From: CAZRIP01 sp964600165 | GTDB taxonomy: Bacteria > Elusimicrobiota > Elusimicrobia > UBA1565 > UBA9628 | Assembly: GCA_964600165.1 (NCBI GenBank) | Contig: CAZRIP010000075.1 | Location: 1 to 20,234, forward strand | Reading direction: 5' to 3' | Length of the DNA stretch: 20,234 nt | Shown here: piece after piece, positions 8,123 to 16,177 of the stretch | Numbering within the stretch: position 1 is the first letter of the stretch | Layout of the letters: each line of letters opens with the position of its first letter | Notes under the pieces: model-generated | What the model saw: only the letters and a program-made list of their open reading frames with translations | What the model was told of the DNA's origin: nothing | Databases searched by the model: none | Position numbers and translations under genes: made by a program

Positions 8123-11100
8123 ATGAAGCTCGAACCCATCGCCGTCGTCGGTCTCGGCGGCGTCTTCCCGGACGCTCCGACTCTCGACGCATTCTGGGCG
8201 AACATCGCCGCGCGCGGCTGCGCGGCTCGGGAGATCCCGGACGGCCGTTGGCTTCTTTCGAAGGACGAGGCCTTCGACGCCCGGCGCGGCGCCCCGGACA
8301 AGGTCTACTCGCTCAAGGCCTGCCTGCTCGACGGATTCTCGCCGGAGCTCTCCGGCCTCGACGTCGATTCGGATCTCGTCGCGCGGCTCGATCCGCTATA
8401 CGGCCTCGCGCTGCACGCGGCGCGGCAAGCTTTTCTCTCCTCGAAAACGGAAAAGATCGACCGTTCGCGCGCCGGCGTCGTCATCGGCAACATCGTGCTG
8501 CCGACCGACGGCGCCTCCGCGTTCTCGCGGGAGCTCCTGCGCGGCGCGCTGGCCGAGAAAGTGCTCGGCCGCCGGCCGCCGGCGCGGCCGGCCGAGCCGC
8601 TCAACCGATACGTCGCCGGCCTGCCGGGCTCGCTGATCGCGCAGGGCCTGCGCCTGGGCGGCGGGGCCTTCACGCTCGACGCCGCCTGCGCGTCCTCGCT
8701 CTACGCCGTCAAGCTCGCCTGCGACGAGCTGCGCTCGCGGCGCGCCTACTTGATGATCACCGGCGGCGTGTCCCGGCCCGAGGCTCTTTATACGCAGATG
8801 GGCTTTTCGCAACTGCGCGCGCTATCGCCGTCCGGCCGCCCCTCGCCTTTTGACGCGGCCGCGGACGGGCTCGTCGTCGGCGAGGGCGCCGGGATGCTCG
8901 CGCTCAAGCGCCTCGAGGACGCCGAGCGCGACGGCGACGAGATCTGGGGACTGCTCGTCGACGCGGGGCTCTCGAACGACGTCGGCGGCAGCCTGCTCGC
9001 GCCCAACTCCGTCGGCCAGCTGCGCGCGATGCGCGAGGCGTACAAGCGGGCGGGTTGGAGCCCCGCCGACGTCGATCACATCGAGTGCCACGCCACCGGC
9101 ACGCCGACCGGCGATCCGATCGAGTTCCAGAGCCTGCGCGCGCTGTGGGGCGAGCGCGGCTGGACCGCGGGCCAGTGCGCGCTCGGCTCCGTCAAGTCGA
9201 ACGTCGGCCACATGCTCACGGCCGCCGGCGCGGCGGGCTTGATCAAAACGCTGCTGGCAATGCGGCGCAAGACGCTGCCGCCGACCGCCAATTTCTCGAG
9301 GCCCGCGCCGGGCATCGAGCTCTCCGACAGCCCGTTCACCGTCCTTTCCGAGGCGCGCGAGTGGAAGCCGCGGTCCGGCAAGACGCCGCGCCGCGCCGCC
9401 GTCAGCGCCTTCGGCTTCGGCGGCATCAACGCGCATCTGCTCGTCGAGGAATATCAGAAGCCGAAAAAATCGAGGAAGTCGGCGGCGCCCGGGAGGGCGC
9501 AGCCCCAATCGCCATCAGGAGTTGCGGTGGCGATTGTGGGCATGGAGACGCGCTTCGGCCCGTACGCCTCGCTGCGCGCGTTCCAGGAGCGCGCCTTGGG
9601 CGGCGGCGAGAAGCGCGAGCCGGCCGCGTCGCGCTCCCGCTGGTGGGGCGCCGCCGACGAGTCGAAATTTCCGGGCTATTATTTGCCCGAGGCCGCCGTC
9701 CGCGAGGGCAAGTTCCGCGTTCCGCCGAAAGAGCTCGAGGAGTCGCTGCCGCAGCAGCTCTTGATGCTCGGCGTCGCCGCGGCGGCGATCGAGGACGCGA
9801 AGCTGCCGCAGGACGGCCGCGATCGCGCGGGCGTCTTCATCGGCCTCGGCCTCGACCTCAACACCTGCAATTTTCATTTCCGCTGGTCGCTCTCATCGGA
9901 AGCGCGAGAATGGGCGAAGGCGCGGGGCTGGAATCTCTCCGCCTCGGAAACGGCCGAGTTCGCGCAGGCCCTGCGCGAAGCGTCCGGCCCGGCGCTCTCG
10001 GCCAACCGCACGATGGGCGCGCTCGGCGGCATCGTCGCCAGCCGCGTCGCGCGCGAGTTCTCCATCGGCGGCCCGAGCTTCACGATTTCCTGCGAGGAGG
10101 CCTCCGGCCTCAAGGCCGTCGAGGCCGCGGTCCGCGCGCTGCGCCAAGGCGAGCTCGACAGCGCCGTCGTCGGCGCCGTCGACGTCGCCGGGGACCTGCG
10201 CGCCGTCCTCGGCGCCGAGGCGGGGCGCCCGTTTTCACCCGACGGCAAGGCGCGTCCCTTTTCTAAAGAAACGGCTGGACCGGCCGTGGGCGAGGGCGCG
10301 GCCTGTCTCGTCTTGAAACGGCTCGACGACGCCCAGCGCGACGGCGACCGCGTCTACGCCGTCATCAAGGGAACGGGCTCGGCCTCCGGAGCCGGCCGGA
10401 CGGAGTCCTTGTCTGGCGTTTACACCGCCGCCCTGCGTCGAGCGTATCTCGACGCAGGGGTGGATCCTTCCAGGGTGGGATTTATCGAGACGCACGGGTC
10501 AGGGACGCCCAAAGAGGACGCCGCCGAGGCCGAGGCCCTGGCCGACTTCTTCGGCACGGCCTCGGCCGACCTGTCCTGCGCGCTCGGCTCGATCAAGACG
10601 GAGATCGGCCACGCGGGCGCGGCCGCGGGCCTGGCCGGACTCGCGCGCGCGGCGCTGGCGCTTTATCAAGAGATTCTTCCGCCGTTCTTTTCCGAAGAAA
10701 CGGCGGGCACGTTCGCGCCGATCGCGGGCCTAGAGCGCGCGCGCAAGCGCTTCCATCTGCCTCGCCGCCCGCAGTTCTGGCTGCGCAACCGCGCCGAGGG
10801 GCCGCGCCGCGCGGGCGTGAGCGCGGTCGGCGTCGGCGGCGACTGCGCGCACGTCGTCTTGGAGGGCGTCGAGCGCGCCGAGTCCCCGGCGACGGCCGTC
10901 GAGCGCCGCCAGCCGCTGGGCGCGCGGCGGGAAGCCCTCTTCTGCGTCGAGGCCGACGACGCGCCCGGCGTCCTCTCCGGCTTGGCGCGCTTGCGCGCCT
11001 GGGTCTCCGAGCAGGACTCGGCCGCGAACGTCGAGCGCTTGGCGCGCGGCTGGCTCGCGCGCAACGCGTCGGCTCCTTCTAAAAAACTCGGCCTCGCCCT

Positions 11101-14100
11101 CGTCGCGCGGGACTGGAAAGACCTTCTCGCGCTCGTGCGCGCCGCCGAGGACTCGATCCGCGAAAATCCCGAGCGGCCGATCGCCGGCGACCGCGTCCAG
11201 TTCACTTATCGCGCGCCTTTCGGCGCGGAATCGGTGGCGTTCGTCTTCCCGGGCTCGGGCAATCAATATGTCGGCATGGGCGTCGAGCTCGGCGTCGAGT
11301 TCCCGGAGGTCCTGCGCGCGCAAGACGCCGAGAACGGCTACCTGCGCCGCCAGATGCTGCCGCACCTCTACGCCCCCTGGCGCCTCGACTGGCCGGAGGG
11401 CTGGCAGGCGCAGGCCGAGTCGCAGCTCCTCTCCGACTACAAAGCGATGATCTTCGGCTCCGTCTGCCACGGCACGGTCGTCAGCGACGTCGCGCGGCGC
11501 TTCGGGCTCGAGCCGCGGTTCGTCCTCGGCTACAGCCTGGGCGAGACCGCGGGCCTCTTCGCGCTGCGCGCCTGGACCGCGCGCGACGAGATGCTGCGCC
11601 GCATGACGGAATCTACTCTTTTTATTAGTGATTTGGCCGGACCCTGCGACGCCGTCCGCCAATTCTGGCACCTGCCCACCGACGAGCGCGTCGAGTGGGT
11701 CTTGGGCGTGATCGACCGGCCCGCCGACACCGTCAAGCGCGCCCTGAAAGGCGTCGAGCGCGCCGCGCTGCTGATCGTCAACGCGCCGCTCGAGTGCGTC
11801 GTCGGCGGCTACCGGAAAGCGGTCGAGTCGCTCGTCGAGGGCATGGGCTGCGTGTTCCTGCCGCTGCAGGGCGTGTCGACCGTGCACTTCCCGGCGGCGA
11901 AGCTCGTCGAGAGGAAATACCGCGAGCTGCACCTTCTGCCGACGCAGCCTCCCGCGGGCGTCTCTTTCTATTCGAGCGCGTGGGGAAAATCCTACGACGT
12001 CACGCGCGAGGCGGCCGCCGAATCCATCACGACGCAGGCCGTGAAGAGCTTCGACTACGCCGCGCTCGTCAAGCAGGCCTACGAGGACGGCGCGCGGGTG
12101 TTCCTCGAGATGGGCCCGCAGGCCTCCTGCACGCGCATGATCGACAAGATCCTCGGGCCGCTGCCGCACGCCGCGCGCGCGGCGTGCCCGCGCGGGCAGG
12201 ACGAGGCGTCGAGCATCCTGCGACTGCTCGCGCACTGCGTGGCCGAGCGCTTGCCCGTCGACCTGTCGCCGCTTTACGGCGGAGAGTCCGCGTGCGTCGC
12301 GCATCAGGAGCCCGAGGCGCCGAGCCGCCGCGTCTCGGCGGCGCTGGGCGGGCCTGCGTTCCCGGCGATTTCATGGGAGCCTCAGCGGCGCGAGCCTCGT
12401 CGCGCTGAGCCGCCGCCGAAGTCTCCTGTTCAGGAAGCGCCTTCGCCCGTCGCCGTTTTCGACTTACCCCGGGGTGAGTCGAGAATCCCCGCGCCCGTCA
12501 TCCCCTCGGCTTTCTCTCCGGGGAGCCTTCCTGCTTCCACGATAACGCTCGCTCCGGCGTCGAACGCGCAAGCCGGCTTCGCTGCGATGACCGCCGCCGC
12601 CGCGAAGGCGCACGAGGCGTTCTTGCGCATCAGCAAGAACTTTTCGGAGGCGCAGGCCAAGAACCTCGCGTTCCAGCAGCAGCTGATCGCGCTTTCGGGC
12701 GGAGCGCCCGTCGCGGCTCCTTCAGCGCCCGAACGGAAAGTCTTCATGACTCGCGAGCAGTGCATGGAGTTCGCCGTCGGCAAGATCGGCAAGGTTCTGG
12801 GCAAGGCCTTCGAGCACGTCGACGTTTATCCCACGCGCGTGCGCCTGCCCGATGAGCCGCTGATGCTCGTCGACCGCGTCCTCGAGGTGGAGGGCGAGCC
12901 GAACTCGATGAAATCCGGCCGCGTCGTCACCGAGCACGACGTCCTTCCGGGCGCGTGGTATCTGGACGGAGGCCGCATCCCGACGTGCGTGGCCGTCGAG
13001 GCCGGGCAAGCGGATCTGTTCCTGTCGGGCTACCTCGGCATCGACACGCGGACGAAGGGCCTCGCCGTCTATCGGCTCTTGGACGCCGTCGTGACCTTCC
13101 ACGGCGCGCTGCCGACGGCTGGCGAGACGATCAAATACGACATCCGCATCCGCGGCTTCGGACAGCACGGCGACATCTGGCTTTTCTTCTTCGACTTCGA
13201 TTCCACCGTGAACGGCCGGCCGCTGCTCACGATGCGTAAGGGCTGCGCCGGCTTCTTCACCCAAGAGGAGCTCGCGCGCGGCAAGGGCATCGTGCGGACC
13301 GACGAGGAGACGCGCCCCGAGCCGCGCTCCCTGCCCGCCGATTGGAAGCCGCTCGCCGCGCTCGGCGGCGTGGAGTCTTACGGCGACGCGAGGCTCGCCG
13401 CGCTGCGGCGCGGAGACCTCGCGGAATGCTTCGGGCCCGCGTTCGCGAAGTTCTCCGGAGCCGAGACGCTTCCTTCGGGCCGCATGAAGCTCGTCGATCG
13501 GATCACGCGCCTCGATCCCAAGGGCGGCCGCTTCGGGCTCGGCCTCGTCGTCGGCGAGGCGGATATCCATCCTGACGATTGGCACCTCGTCTGCCACTTC
13601 TCCGACGACAACGTCATGCCCGGCACGCTGATGTACGAGTGCTGCCTGCACACGCTGCGCGTCTATTTGATGCGGCTCGGCTGGGTCGGCGAGAAGGGGG
13701 AGGTCTGGCACGAGCCCGTTCCGGGGATCGCGTCGCAGCTCAAGTGCCGCGGCCAGGTGCTCGCTTCGACGAAGAAGGTCACCTACGAGATCTCCGTCAA
13801 GGAGCTCGGCTACAAGGACGGCGTCCCTTACGCGCTCGCCGACGCCTTGATGTACTCCGACGCCAAGCCGATCGTCCACATCACCGACATGAGCCTGCGG
13901 ATCGGCGGCCTCGGCAAGGCCGCTTTGGAAAGGAACTGGTCGGCCTCGGCCTCGAATCTGAAGAAGGCCCCGCTGTTCGATCACGACCGCATCCTCGCCT
14001 TCGCCGTGGGCAAGCCGTCCGTGGCCTTCGGCGACAAGTACAAAATCTTCGACGAAGACCGGATCATAGCGCGTCTGCCGGGCCCGCCCTATCAGTTCCT

Positions 14101-15019
14101 CGACCGCGTCGTATCGATCCAAAACTGCGAGCCGTGGCGGCTGGCGGCCGGCGGCGTCATCGAGGCCGAATATGAAGTCCCTCGGGACGCTTGGTACTTC
14201 AAGTCGAACGCCCAGCCGACGATGCCCTTCGCCGTGCTGCTCGAGGCCGCGCTGCAGCCCTGCGGCTGGCTCGCCGCGTACCTCGGCAGCGCGCTGACCT
14301 CGCCCGTCGATCTCAAGTTCCGCAACCTCGGCGGCACGGCCGTCCAATACGAGGACATCGGCCCCGACGCGGGAACGCTCGCGACGACCGTCGCGATCAC
14401 GAAGGTCTCCCAGTCGGGCGGCATGATCATCCAGAACTATAAGTTCACGACGCGCCGCGCCGGCCGCGTCGTCTACGAGGGCGTCACCGAGTTCGGCTTC
14501 TTCACCAAGGAGGCGCTCGGCCAGCAGATCGGCCTGCGCGGCGCCAAGCCGTGGCCGGTCGACGCCGGCCGGACGATCGATCCCTCGACGGCCGCGGGCA
14601 TGCCCGACGACACGCTGCTCATGCTCGACACGATCGACGGCGGCCCGGAGCTCGGCCCCGCCGGCCTCGGGCTTTATAAAGGAAGGCGCCGGGTCAATCC
14701 GTCGGAGTGGTTCTTCAAGGCGCACTTCTACCAGGACCCCGTCTGCCCGGGCTCCCTCGGCTTGGAGTCGATGATCCAGATCATGAAATACGCGGCGCGA
14801 CAACGCTTCGGCGCGGGGCGCTTCGAGTCCATGGCTCTCGGCGAGAAGCACGCGTGGCTCTACCGCGGCCAGTACACGCCGGTCAACAAGCAGGTCGAGG
14901 TCGTCTGCGCGATCACGGGCGTCGACGAGCGGCGCAAGCTCCTGCGGGCCGACGGCTTCTTGTCGGTCGACGGGCTGACGATCTATCAGATGAAGGACTT
15001 CACGGTGCGCGTGGCGTGA
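8123..15019 (+). CDS. pfaC: PUFA synthase PfaB/PfaC fusion (KS-CLF-AT-DH-DH), Pfa3-like
   Basis: 2298 residues. It combines PfaC (KS-CLF-DH-DH) with the acyltransferase usually found in PfaB, as in myxobacterial Pfa3. Domains: KS about 1-440 (Cys189 in DAACASS, His323 in ECHATGTP, His363 in VGHMLTA); chain-length-factor-like KS about 468-920, where the active-site Cys is Glu659 (SCEEASG); AT about 1036-1350 (PGSGNQYVGMG, Ser1138 in GYSLGE, His1255 in TVHFP); Pro/Ala-rich linker with a short coiled stretch 1350-1530; FabA-like double-hotdog DH1 about 1546-1926 (His1825 and Glu1839 in the second half); DH2 about 1953-2298 (His2201, Glu2215). The first half of each DH has an AWY motif instead of the catalytic His region. 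Both DHs open with FAVGK. No acylglycerolphosphate acyltransferase motif is visible. The ATG at 8123 has no Shine-Dalgarno, but the KS begins immediately (IAVVGLGG), so the start is secure. Confidence 0.94.
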   Translation: MKLEPIAVVGLGGVFPDAPTLDAFWANIAARGCAAREIPDGRWLLSKDEAFDARRGAPDKVYSLKACLLDGFSPELSGLDVDSDLVARLDPLYGLALHAARQAFLSSKTEKIDRSRAGVVIGNIVLPTDGASAFSRELLRGALAEKVLGRRPPARPAEPLNRYVAGLPGSLIAQGLRLGGGAFTLDAACASSLYAVKLACDELRSRRAYLMITGGVSRPEALYTQMGFSQLRALSPSGRPSPFDAAADGLVVGEGAGMLALKRLEDAERDGDEIWGLLVDAGLSNDVGGSLLAPNSVGQLRAMREAYKRAGWSPADVDHIECHATGTPTGDPIEFQSLRALWGERGWTAGQCALGSVKSNVGHMLTAAGAAGLIKTLLAMRRKTLPPTANFSRPAPGIELSDSPFTVLSEAREWKPRSGKTPRRAAVSAFGFGGINAHLLVEEYQKPKKSRKSAAPGRAQPQSPSGVAVAIVGMETRFGPYASLRAFQERALGGGEKREPAASRSRWWGAADESKFPGYYLPEAAVREGKFRVPPKELEESLPQQLLMLGVAAAAIEDAKLPQDGRDRAGVFIGLGLDLNTCNFHFRWSLSSEAREWAKARGWNLSASETAEFAQALREASGPALSANRTMGALGGIVASRVAREFSIGGPSFTISCEEASGLKAVEAAVRALRQGELDSAVVGAVDVAGDLRAVLGAEAGRPFSPDGKARPFSKETAGPAVGEGAACLVLKRLDDAQRDGDRVYAVIKGTGSASGAGRTESLSGVYTAALRRAYLDAGVDPSRVGFIETHGSGTPKEDAAEAEALADFFGTASADLSCALGSIKTEIGHAGAAAGLAGLARAALALYQEILPPFFSEETAGTFAPIAGLERARKRFHLPRRPQFWLRNRAEGPRRAGVSAVGVGGDCAHVVLEGVERAESPATAVERRQPLGARREALFCVEADDAPGVLSGLARLRAWVSEQDSAANVERLARGWLARNASAPSKKLGLALVARDWKDLLALVRAAEDSIRENPERPIAGDRVQFTYRAPFGAESVAFVFPGSGNQYVGMGVELGVEFPEVLRAQDAENGYLRRQMLPHLYAPWRLDWPEGWQAQAESQLLSDYKAMIFGSVCHGTVVSDVARRFGLEPRFVLGYSLGETAGLFALRAWTARDEMLRRMTESTLFISDLAGPCDAVRQFWHLPTDERVEWVLGVIDRPADTVKRALKGVERAALLIVNAPLECVVGGYRKAVESLVEGMGCVFLPLQGVSTVHFPAAKLVERKYRELHLLPTQPPAGVSFYSSAWGKSYDVTREAAAESITTQAVKSFDYAALVKQAYEDGARVFLEMGPQASCTRMIDKILGPLPHAARAACPRGQDEASSILRLLAHCVAERLPVDLSPLYGGESACVAHQEPEAPSRRVSAALGGPAFPAISWEPQRREPRRAEPPPKSPVQEAPSPVAVFDLPRGESRIPAPVIPSAFSPGSLPASTITLAPASNAQAGFAAMTAAAAKAHEAFLRISKNFSEAQAKNLAFQQQLIALSGGAPVAAPSAPERKVFMTREQCMEFAVGKIGKVLGKAFEHVDVYPTRVRLPDEPLMLVDRVLEVEGEPNSMKSGRVVTEHDVLPGAWYLDGGRIPTCVAVEAGQADLFLSGYLGIDTRTKGLAVYRLLDAVVTFHGALPTAGETIKYDIRIRGFGQHGDIWLFFFDFDSTVNGRPLLTMRKGCAGFFTQEELARGKGIVRTDEETRPEPRSLPADWKPLAALGGVESYGDARLAALRRGDLAECFGPAFAKFSGAETLPSGRMKLVDRITRLDPKGGRFGLGLVVGEADIHPDDWHLVCHFSDDNVMPGTLMYECCLHTLRVYLMRLGWVGEKGEVWHEPVPGIASQLKCRGQVLASTKKVTYEISVKELGYKDGVPYALADALMYSDAKPIVHITDMSLRIGGLGKAALERNWSASASNLKKAPLFDHDRILAFAVGKPSVAFGDKYKIFDEDRIIARLPGPPYQFLDRVVSIQNCEPWRLAAGGVIEAEYEVPRDAWYFKSNAQPTMPFAVLLEAALQPCGWLAAYLGSALTSPVDLKFRNLGGTAVQYEDIGPDAGTLATTVAITKVSQSGGMIIQNYKFTTRRAGRVVYEGVTEFGFFTKEALGQQIGLRGAKPWPVDAGRTIDPSTAAGMPDDTLLMLDTIDGGPELGPAGLGLYKGRRRVNPSEWFFKAHFYQDPVCPGSLGLESMIQIMKYAARQRFGAGRFESMALGEKHAWLYRGQYTPVNKQVEVVCAITGVDERRKLLRADGFLSVDGLTIYQMKDFTVRVA
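12460..12481 (+). repeat. Short near-perfect palindrome in the AT-DH1 linker of the pfaC-type gene
   Basis: CGACTTACCCC is followed directly by GGGGTGAGTCG. The arms match at 10 of 11 positions, and the one exception would be a G-U wobble in RNA. It lies in the Pro-rich interdomain linker, where sequence constraint is weak. It may be chance in GC-rich DNA or a remnant of a palindromic insertion. Function is unknown. Confidence 0.45.
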
Positions 15020-16029
15020 AGTACTCCAAGGTCTTCCTCGACGCGATCGGCTACGAGCTGGCCCCCAACGTCGTGACCTCGGCGCAGCTCGAGGCGCGCA
15101 TCAAGCCCGTCTACGACAAGCTCCACATGCAATCGGGCCAGCTCGAGGCGCTCACGGGCATCCGCGAACGGCGCTGGTGGGACGCGGGCTATCCGCTCTC
15201 CAAGGGCGCGCTCGCCGCCGCGAAGAAGGCGCTCTCCTCTTCTAAAGTCAAAACCAAAGACATCGGCGCGCTGATCTACGCCGGCGTCTGCCGCGAGAAC
15301 TCGGAGCCGGCCACGGCCTGCGCCGTCGCGGCGGGCCTGGGCCTCAAGGGCGACTGCTTCGTCTTCGACATCGGCAACGCCTGCTTGGGCGTCATCAACG
15401 GCATCCTGGACGTCGCCAACCGCATCGAGCTCGGCCAGATCAAGGCCGGCCTCGTCGTCTCGTGCGAATCAGCGCGCGAGATCAACGACAGCATGATCGA
15501 CTCGATGCTCAACAACCCCACGATGGACCATTTTCGCCTCTCGCTCGCCACGCTGACGGGCGGCTCGGGCGGCGTGGCCGTGCTGCTGACCGACGGCTCG
15601 TTCGGCGGCGCGAACCACCGCCTGCTCGGCGGCGTCTCTCTCGCCGCGCCAGAGCACCACGAGCTCTGCCTCTGGAACCGCGATTTCATGCGCACCGACG
15701 CGACGGCCGTGCTCAAGCATGGCGTCGAGCTGGGCAAGGCCACGTGGACCGCGCTGCTGCAAAAAGTGCAGTGGACGGCGGGCGAGGTCGGCAAGGTCAT
15801 CTGCCACCAAGTGGGCGGCGCGCACCGCGCCGGCATCCTTCAGACGATCGGCGTGCCCGAGGACAAGGATTTTTCGACCTACGAGCATCTCGGCAACATC
15901 GGTACCGTCTCCCTGCCGGTCACGGCCGCGATCGCGGACGAGCGCGGGTTTCTGGAAAAGGGCGACCGCGTGGCGTTCCTGGGCATCGGTAGCGGCCTCA
16001 ACTGCATGATGCTCGGCTGGGAGTGGTGA
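15016..16029 (+). CDS. oleA: OleA, head-to-head acyl condensing enzyme (thiolase fold)
   Basis: 337 residues. OleA performs a non-decarboxylative Claisen condensation of two activated acyl chains to a 2-alkyl-3-keto acid, the first step of long-chain olefin synthesis. The catalytic set is intact: Cys123 in NACLGVINGI, His264 in CHQVGGAH, and Asn294 in HLGNIGTVSLP. Spacing matches Xanthomonas OleA (Cys143, His285, Asn315) closely. Glu97 in SEPATA occupies the place of the OleA-specific base Glu117, which sets it apart from FabH. The C-terminus LGIGSGLNCMMLGW is also OleA-like. The start is GTG in a GTGA overlap with the pfaC stop. No strong Shine-Dalgarno is visible, so translation probably depends on ribosomes finishing the PUFA synthase. 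That coupling suggests its substrate comes from the Pfa proteins (inference). The frame is open upstream, but homology begins at this GTG (MKYSKVFLDAIGY). Confidence 0.93.
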   Translation: MKYSKVFLDAIGYELAPNVVTSAQLEARIKPVYDKLHMQSGQLEALTGIRERRWWDAGYPLSKGALAAAKKALSSSKVKTKDIGALIYAGVCRENSEPATACAVAAGLGLKGDCFVFDIGNACLGVINGILDVANRIELGQIKAGLVVSCESAREINDSMIDSMLNNPTMDHFRLSLATLTGGSGGVAVLLTDGSFGGANHRLLGGVSLAAPEHHELCLWNRDFMRTDATAVLKHGVELGKATWTALLQKVQWTAGEVGKVICHQVGGAHRAGILQTIGVPEDKDFSTYEHLGNIGTVSLPVTAAIADERGFLEKGDRVAFLGIGSGLNCMMLGWEW

Positions 16030-16040
16030 TGCTCCTGGCG

Positions 16041-16148
16041 GATTCTCGAGTTCTCGAGGAGGTTTTTTGGACAAAAGCGTCGTCGAGTCGCGGATTCGTC
16101 CGCGCCGAAGCGTCTGTCCAAAAACCCTCCTCGGGAATCGCGAGAATC
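16041..16148. repeat. Long imperfect inverted repeat (108 bp) between oleA and oleB
   Basis: The left arm (16041-16073) starts GATTCTCGAG and ends TTTTTGGACA. The right arm (16115-16148) starts TGTCCAAAAA and ends GCGAGAATC. The arms pair at about 30 of 33-34 positions, with three mismatches and one bulge. The 41-base centre holds a further perfect hairpin, GCGGA-TTCG-TCCGC (16090-16103). The left arm contains GAGGAGG (16056-16062), a strong Shine-Dalgarno-like sequence that pairs with CCTCCTC in the right arm. As RNA the whole block would fold into one long rod. It could be a MITE-like or REP-type palindromic element, an mRNA stability or attenuation structure, or a translational switch. Its origin and role are not decidable from one copy. 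Confidence 0.85.
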
Positions 16149-16177
16149 GCCCCGGGGCCGCGGCCCAGGCGGGCGTC

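Noticed and set aside
12722..14851. 709-codon minus-strand frame opposite the dehydratase domains
   Set aside because: Same GC-driven shadow effect. The plus strand holds two clear FabA-like DH domains.
8123..15019. Acylglycerolphosphate acyltransferase domain expected by analogy with some myxobacterial Pfa3 proteins
   Set aside because: I looked for HX4D and EGTRS-like motifs through the linkers and the C-terminus and saw none. The protein ends directly after DH2.
16067..16177. TTG start for OleB with GAGGAGG site
   Set aside because: The extra 37 residues are coded by the inverted repeat and lack family similarity. Spacing is only four bases and the site is sequestered in the hairpin. Kept as an alternative, not the main call.
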